A DNA stretch of 64,000 nt, taken from the NCBI GenBank assembly GCA_020634335.1, contig JACKBY010000006.1:1-64000 (forward strand), in the 5' to 3' direction. The stretch is from Promineifilum sp. Lineage in GTDB: Bacteria > Chloroflexota > Anaerolineae > Promineifilales > Promineifilaceae. The first letter of the stretch is position 1. Each line of letters begins with the position of its first letter. Positions 60,677 through 64,000 of this stretch are shown piece after piece. The notes under the pieces were generated by a model. It worked only from the letters and a program-made list of their open reading frames with translations. It was not told where the DNA came from and made no database searches. Position numbers and translations under genes: made by a program.

Positions 60677-61461
60677 TCTTCCGGCTTGAGCAGGGTCGTG
60701 TCCATCTCGTCTTGTTCGCTAAAGGACGAAGTACCCAGCAAACCTTCTCGCCCTTCTCCATATACCAGAAAGATATCCTGCAGGGCGATCACGTCCCCCG
60801 GACGGAGAATGTGTTCCTGACACGGGGTGCCATTTACGACCGTATGGCCGCGATTGCTGACGTCGTAGAGGACAAAATATCGCTGGCGCCACCGTATCTG
60901 GGCATGCTGCCGGCTGATCGAGGGCAAGTCGAGCACGATATCGTTATCCATGCGGCGGCCAATGCGAATGATTGGTTGGTCCAAAGGAATGTGCTGCCGC
61001 CCCTGGACGATCAAAAAAGCATCTGCCTCGCGAATAGCCTCCAGGGTGGCGTCTCCCGCCTGAAAGGAGTAAACGGCGGTTCCAGGCTCCGGGGTTTTTT
61101 CCCGATGCTCGGCAACAATATGGGCGGACCGCGATTTTTCCTGTTCCCGGGAATTGAAGGTGATGATCGGCGGTTCTTTGACGTGATATCCTCGGCGGGC
61201 GGTCAGCAGGACAACGTACTCGGCCACCTGGCGCTCCAGTGTCTGCAGTTCGGCCGCCATACCGGAATAATCATCCGGATTCACAAAAATCGCGAAGTGA
61301 GTGGGCACGGCATCTGGATCCGCCACTCCCTCATAGAAGCGAGACAAATGCGTGGCTAACTGAAATGGATCGAGCATGCCACCACCCATCCAGTTGAACG
61401 GCTCTTCCACCACCCGGCGCAGTAGATTTTCAACACGGCTTATATGGTTCCGCTTCTTCAT
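60673..61461 (-). CDS. DUF3662 and FHA-domain protein (FhaA-like)
   Basis: 262 residues. The N-terminal DUF3662 domain (about 1-120: RVENLLRRVVEEPFNW, TARRGYHVKEPPIITF) is followed by a linker and an FHA domain (about 165-245) with IRIGRRMDNDIVLDLPSISRQHAQIRW and a variant SNRGHTVVNG in the second loop. In Actinobacteria such FhaA proteins bind phosphorylated MviN or kinases and control wall synthesis. No kinase gene is adjacent; a RIO kinase lies at 33 kb. The 4-nt overlap with the next gene shows coupling. Confidence 0.9.
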   Translation of the reverse strand: MKKRNHISRVENLLRRVVEEPFNWMGGGMLDPFQLATHLSRFYEGVADPDAVPTHFAIFVNPDDYSGMAAELQTLERQVAEYVVLLTARRGYHVKEPPIITFNSREQEKSRSAHIVAEHREKTPEPGTAVYSFQAGDATLEAIREADAFLIVQGRQHIPLDQPIIRIGRRMDNDIVLDLPSISRQHAQIRWRQRYFVLYDVSNRGHTVVNGTPCQEHILRPGDVIALQDIFLVYGEGREGLLGTSSFSEQDEMDTTLLKPEE

Positions 61462-61574
61462 ACTGCTGCGATTATAGGGATGGGCCGAAGTAGGGTCAAT
61501 GCAGATTGCGTTATCGTTGACCGACAGTATACTTTCCGTGTAACTCAGTGTAATTCATAAGTTCGATAATTTAG

Positions 61575-62621
61575 ATGTCAACTGAAGAGAAGGTACGACT
61601 TACCTCATTAGCTTCCTGTGCGGGTTGAGCGTCGAAGTTAGCGCCGGCGGAGCTGGCGCAAATTTTGGCTCCACTGCGTGTGATGTTCCAGCCGGCTGAT
61701 TTCCCCGACCTGCTGGTTGGTTTGTCCGCGGCCGATGACGCTGCCGTCTACCGGCTCAATGACCACCAGGCCATAATTTCAACCACCGACTTCTTCCCTC
61801 CTGTCGTCGACGATCCCTATGATTTTGGAGCCATCGCCGCCGCCAATGCCATGTCGGACATCTATGCGATGGGTGGCGAAGTCCTGTTCGCCATTAACCT
61901 CGTAGCCTTTCCCGATAGTCTGGACAAAGGAATTCTGAGCGAGATCCTCCGTGGCGGCGCGGAAAAGGTGGCCGAAGCGGGTGGGATCGTTGTGGGGGGA
62001 CATAGCGTTAATGATAAGGAGCCGAAATACGGGCTGGCGGTGACCGGTATCGTCCACCCGAATGACATCAAGAAAAAAGGCGGCGCGCTTGCGGGGGATG
62101 TATTGTTGCTCACAAAGGCGCTTGGCGTGGGTATTATCACGACAGCCCTGAAACAGGAAAGGGCCGAGTTGGCCCATGTGGCGGCCGCCGTCACCAGTAT
62201 GAAATTGCTGAACCGGGCCGCCGCCGCGGCGGCCATCGCCGCCGATGCCCATGCCATGACCGACATCACTGGCTTTGGTCTGCTGGGTCATGGACACGAG
62301 ATGGCCGAGCAAAGTGCCGTCGATTTCCGCTTCCGCCTGGCCCACATCCCTTGGCTACCTGGCGCAAAGGCGTATGGCATTGCTGGAGCATTCCCGGGTG
62401 GGATGGATAACAACGCCGGCTATTTCGACCGGTGGGTAAGTTTTGCTGATGGAATCGACCAGGGCTATCTTTACCACGATATGCTGTTCACGCCGGAGAC
62501 GTCAGGGGGACTATTGGTGTCTCTGTCCCCGGACAAAGTGTCCGGGTTCTTGGCCCGTGTTCCCCAAGCAACCGTTGTGGGAGAGGTAGAACCCGGCGAT
62601 GGACATATCTGGGTCGACTAA
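61575..62621 (+). CDS. selD: Selenide, water dikinase, selenocysteine-containing
   Basis: 348 residues when the in-frame UGA at 61626-61628 is read as selenocysteine (residue 18). It makes selenophosphate from selenide and ATP. The N-terminal loop reads SCAGUASKLAP, matching the SelD site in which Cys or Sec at this place is followed by the catalytic Lys (Lys21). Further on: SAADDAAVYRL, TTDFFPPVVDDPYDFGAIAAANAMSDIYAMGG, GGHSVNDKEPKYGLAVTG, TDITGFGLLGHG and TPETSGGLLVSL. Without recoding, a standard call would begin at about 61665 and lose the active site. The start is the ATG at 61575; only a weak ribosome site is visible. Confidence 0.93.
61641..61659 (+). promoter_or_regulatory. SECIS element of selD
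   Basis: 8-bp stem GCGCCGGC/GCUGGCGC (one G-U pair) with apical loop GGA. The loop begins 20 nt after the UGA, within the 16-37 nt range known for bacterial SECIS, and has G in its first two positions as SelB requires. Confidence 0.8.
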
Positions 62622-62636
62622 CTACTGAGGAAAAGA

Positions 62637-63707
62637 ATGCAATCACGACTAGATCTTGTGCGGCAGCGTTTCAATGAATGGCTTATTGACGGGTTGCTCA
62701 TCACCAGTCCCGCCAATCGGCGCTGGCTTAGTGGCTTCACCGGCTCGGCCGGCATGCTTCTTATTACCCACGACAAGGCACTGCTGGCAACTGACTCGCG
62801 CTATTGGGAACAAGCGGCGCGGGAGGCTCCCGACTTTCAGATCCACCAAATCCGCTCGGAACCGGATGCTCAACTAAACTTCTTGAAACAGGGAGGAGTG
62901 ACCCGCATCGGCTTCGAGGCCAAGCACGTAACCGTTGCCGACCACGCCCGGTTGTTAGGCTATGATGATTATTCTTTCACAGCGCTAACGGCCACGCTTG
63001 AGCCATTCCGGGCCATCAAATCGGCAGCCGAACTGGAGCTGATTCGAAAGGCGGCACAGATCACTGATGACACGGTGACTCAGTTTCCCCAATTCGCCAG
63101 GCCCGGCGTCACCGAGCGAGCTTTGGCCTGGATGCTCGAAAAAACCATGCGCGAAGCGGGAGCGGATCGGCCCGGATTCGATATCATCGTCGCCTCGGGG
63201 CCAAACAGCGCCTTGCCCCATCACCACCCCGGCGATCGGCCGTTGGAACCTGGGGATTCCATCGTTGTTGACCTTGGAGCTGAAGTCAACGGCTATCGCA
63301 GCGATCTGACGCGAACGTTTTACCTGGGCGATACGGTCGACGATACCTTCTGGAATATCTATCAGATCGTTCATGACGCACAATTGGCTGCAATCGAGGG
63401 CATTCGCGCGGGCGTAACGGGCAAACATATTGATTCGTTGGCCCGCGACCTCATCACCAACGCCGGGCATGGCGAGCACTTTGGCCACGGTACGGGCCAT
63501 AGTCTGGGTCTAGAAATTCACGAGTCTCCCAGTTTTGGGGCAAAGGCTGATAATGCAGTAATCGGGGCGGGTACGGTGATGACCGTAGAACCAGGCATTT
63601 ATGTACCCGGCTATGGCGGCGTAAGGATTGAAGACCTTGTGCTAGTCACAGACGAAGGCTCAGAGTATTTAAGCCACGCGCCTCAGTCACCGCTGATCAG
63701 CGTATAG
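62637..63707 (+). CDS. M24 family aminopeptidase (Xaa-Pro type)
   Basis: 356 residues, the short form with a creatinase-like N-terminal domain (about 1-125) and the pita-bread catalytic domain. Metal ligands: VDLGAEVNGYRSDLTRTFYLGD (two Asp), FGHGTGHSLGLEIHESP (His), TVEPGIYVPGYGGVRIED (two Glu). It probably removes residues before proline. GAGGAAAAG precedes the ATG at 62637. It lies 15 nt after selD, same strand, without known functional link. The 3' end overlaps the convergent glycosyltransferase gene by 21 nt. Confidence 0.93.
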   Translation: MQSRLDLVRQRFNEWLIDGLLITSPANRRWLSGFTGSAGMLLITHDKALLATDSRYWEQAAREAPDFQIHQIRSEPDAQLNFLKQGGVTRIGFEAKHVTVADHARLLGYDDYSFTALTATLEPFRAIKSAAELELIRKAAQITDDTVTQFPQFARPGVTERALAWMLEKTMREAGADRPGFDIIVASGPNSALPHHHPGDRPLEPGDSIVVDLGAEVNGYRSDLTRTFYLGDTVDDTFWNIYQIVHDAQLAAIEGIRAGVTGKHIDSLARDLITNAGHGEHFGHGTGHSLGLEIHESPSFGAKADNAVIGAGTVMTVEPGIYVPGYGGVRIEDLVLVTDEGSEYLSHAPQSPLISV

Positions 63708-64000
63708 CAAGTCCTCATACAGTTGGGACACTAGTGGAATAATACGCCGCCAATCATACCGGGCGGCAAACTGTTTTGCCGCTTCGCTCAGCATCGCGCG
63801 TTGCTCTTCATCCGCTAATAGCTGAAGGATGGTGGCTATCCACTGCTGGGGAGTATCGGCGAAAAGCAATTCTCTCCCGTCACTGACGTCAAAGCCCTCG
63901 GCTCCTAATGTTGTCGATATGACCGGTACGCCTGAGGCCATTGCTTCTATCAGTTTGAGACGCGTGCCGCTGCCTATGCGAAGAGGCATGATGCAAACAG
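63687..64000 (-). CDS. Glycosyltransferase (GT4-like), C-terminal part only
   Basis: The reading frame is open to the window end, so only the last ~104 residues are seen. They contain the GT-B signature of GT4 enzymes: VCIMPLRIGSGTRLKLIEAMASGVPVISTTLGAEGFD, with the EAMA-Gly-Pro-Val nucleotide-sugar site, then a C-terminal helix pair. The start lies outside the window. An internal ATG at 63989 is not the true start. Confidence 0.85.
   Translation of the reverse strand, partial: VCIMPLRIGSGTRLKLIEAMASGVPVISTTLGAEGFDVSDGRELLFADTPQQWIATILQLLADEEQRAMLSEAAKQFAARYDWRRIIPLVSQLYEDLLYADQR

Noticed and set aside
1..64000. CRISPR array, toxin-antitoxin pair, restriction system or prophage
   Set aside because: No regularly spaced repeats and no genes of these classes were recognised on either strand.

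Overview
The window looks like chromosomal DNA of a moderately GC-rich member of the phylum Chloroflexota, probably of the Anaerolineae or a neighbouring class. This is inferred from the gene mix, not from a marker tree: a SUF operon with a SufR-type regulator, several family-5 peptide/sugar transporters with dipeptide-type permeases, a DUF3662+FHA protein, SHOCT-like/DUF4097 proteins, a RIO-type kinase, a Ras-like GTPase and pentapeptide repeats. I see no rRNA, CRISPR array, prophage or insertion sequence. One tRNA gene (Gly, CCC) is present. The only mobile-type gene is a lone tyrosine recombinase.

Layout. 0.2-1.2 kb: a small membrane protein and a YbaK-type deacylase. 1.3-9.1 kb: Fe-S cluster assembly, with sufR-sufT leftward and sufC-sufB-sufD, a rhodanese, sufS, sufU and a Rieske protein rightward, from back-to-back promoters. 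9.3-12.3 kb: gyrA and a cold-shock-domain protein. 12.3-16.4 kb (leftward): a binding protein with circularly permuted domain order and two permeases, without ATPases. 16.6-23.6 kb: PolX, a cyclic-nucleotide/SpoIIE phosphatase, an SH3 protein, ligA and moeA. 23.6-28.4 kb: a degenerate FGE-fold lipoprotein, an abundant-looking secreted protein, a membrane protein and an ABC-2 exporter. 28.6-32.3 kb: export genes secG, a binding protein, tatA, tatB and tatC. 32.3-34.6 kb: rhomboid protease, an unknown protein, RIO kinase and a probable leader peptide. 34.7-38.6 kb: a six-gene leftward operon whose members share a SHOCT-like helical motif. 38.7-43.0 kb: GT2 glycosyltransferase, DUF951, SirB1-like and pentapeptide-repeat proteins. 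43.0-45.2 kb: aldo/keto reductase, DUF1638 and DinB-like proteins. 45.6-51.2 kb: a complete family-5 ABC transporter operon with fused ATPases. 51.3-52.4 kb: tyrosine recombinase. 52.6-57.8 kb: glgB, mannose-6-phosphate isomerase, a Ras-like GTPase, a class III cyclase and rpsT. 57.9-64.0 kb: response regulator, O-antigen ligase, tRNA-Gly, two FHA proteins, a selenocysteine-containing selD, an M24 peptidase and a partial glycosyltransferase.

The most notable points are: (1) selD has an in-frame UGA (selenocysteine) with a matching SECIS hairpin, so a plain ORF call loses its catalytic N-terminus; (2) the family-5 binding protein at 14.5-16.4 kb carries the usual N-terminal part of the fold at its C-terminus; (3) four of six proteins of the 34.7-38.6 kb operon carry the same helical motif, behind a promoter with an inverted repeat on its start site; (4) several genes have a -10 box only 6-8 nt before the start codon and no Shine-Dalgarno, suggesting frequent leaderless transcription.
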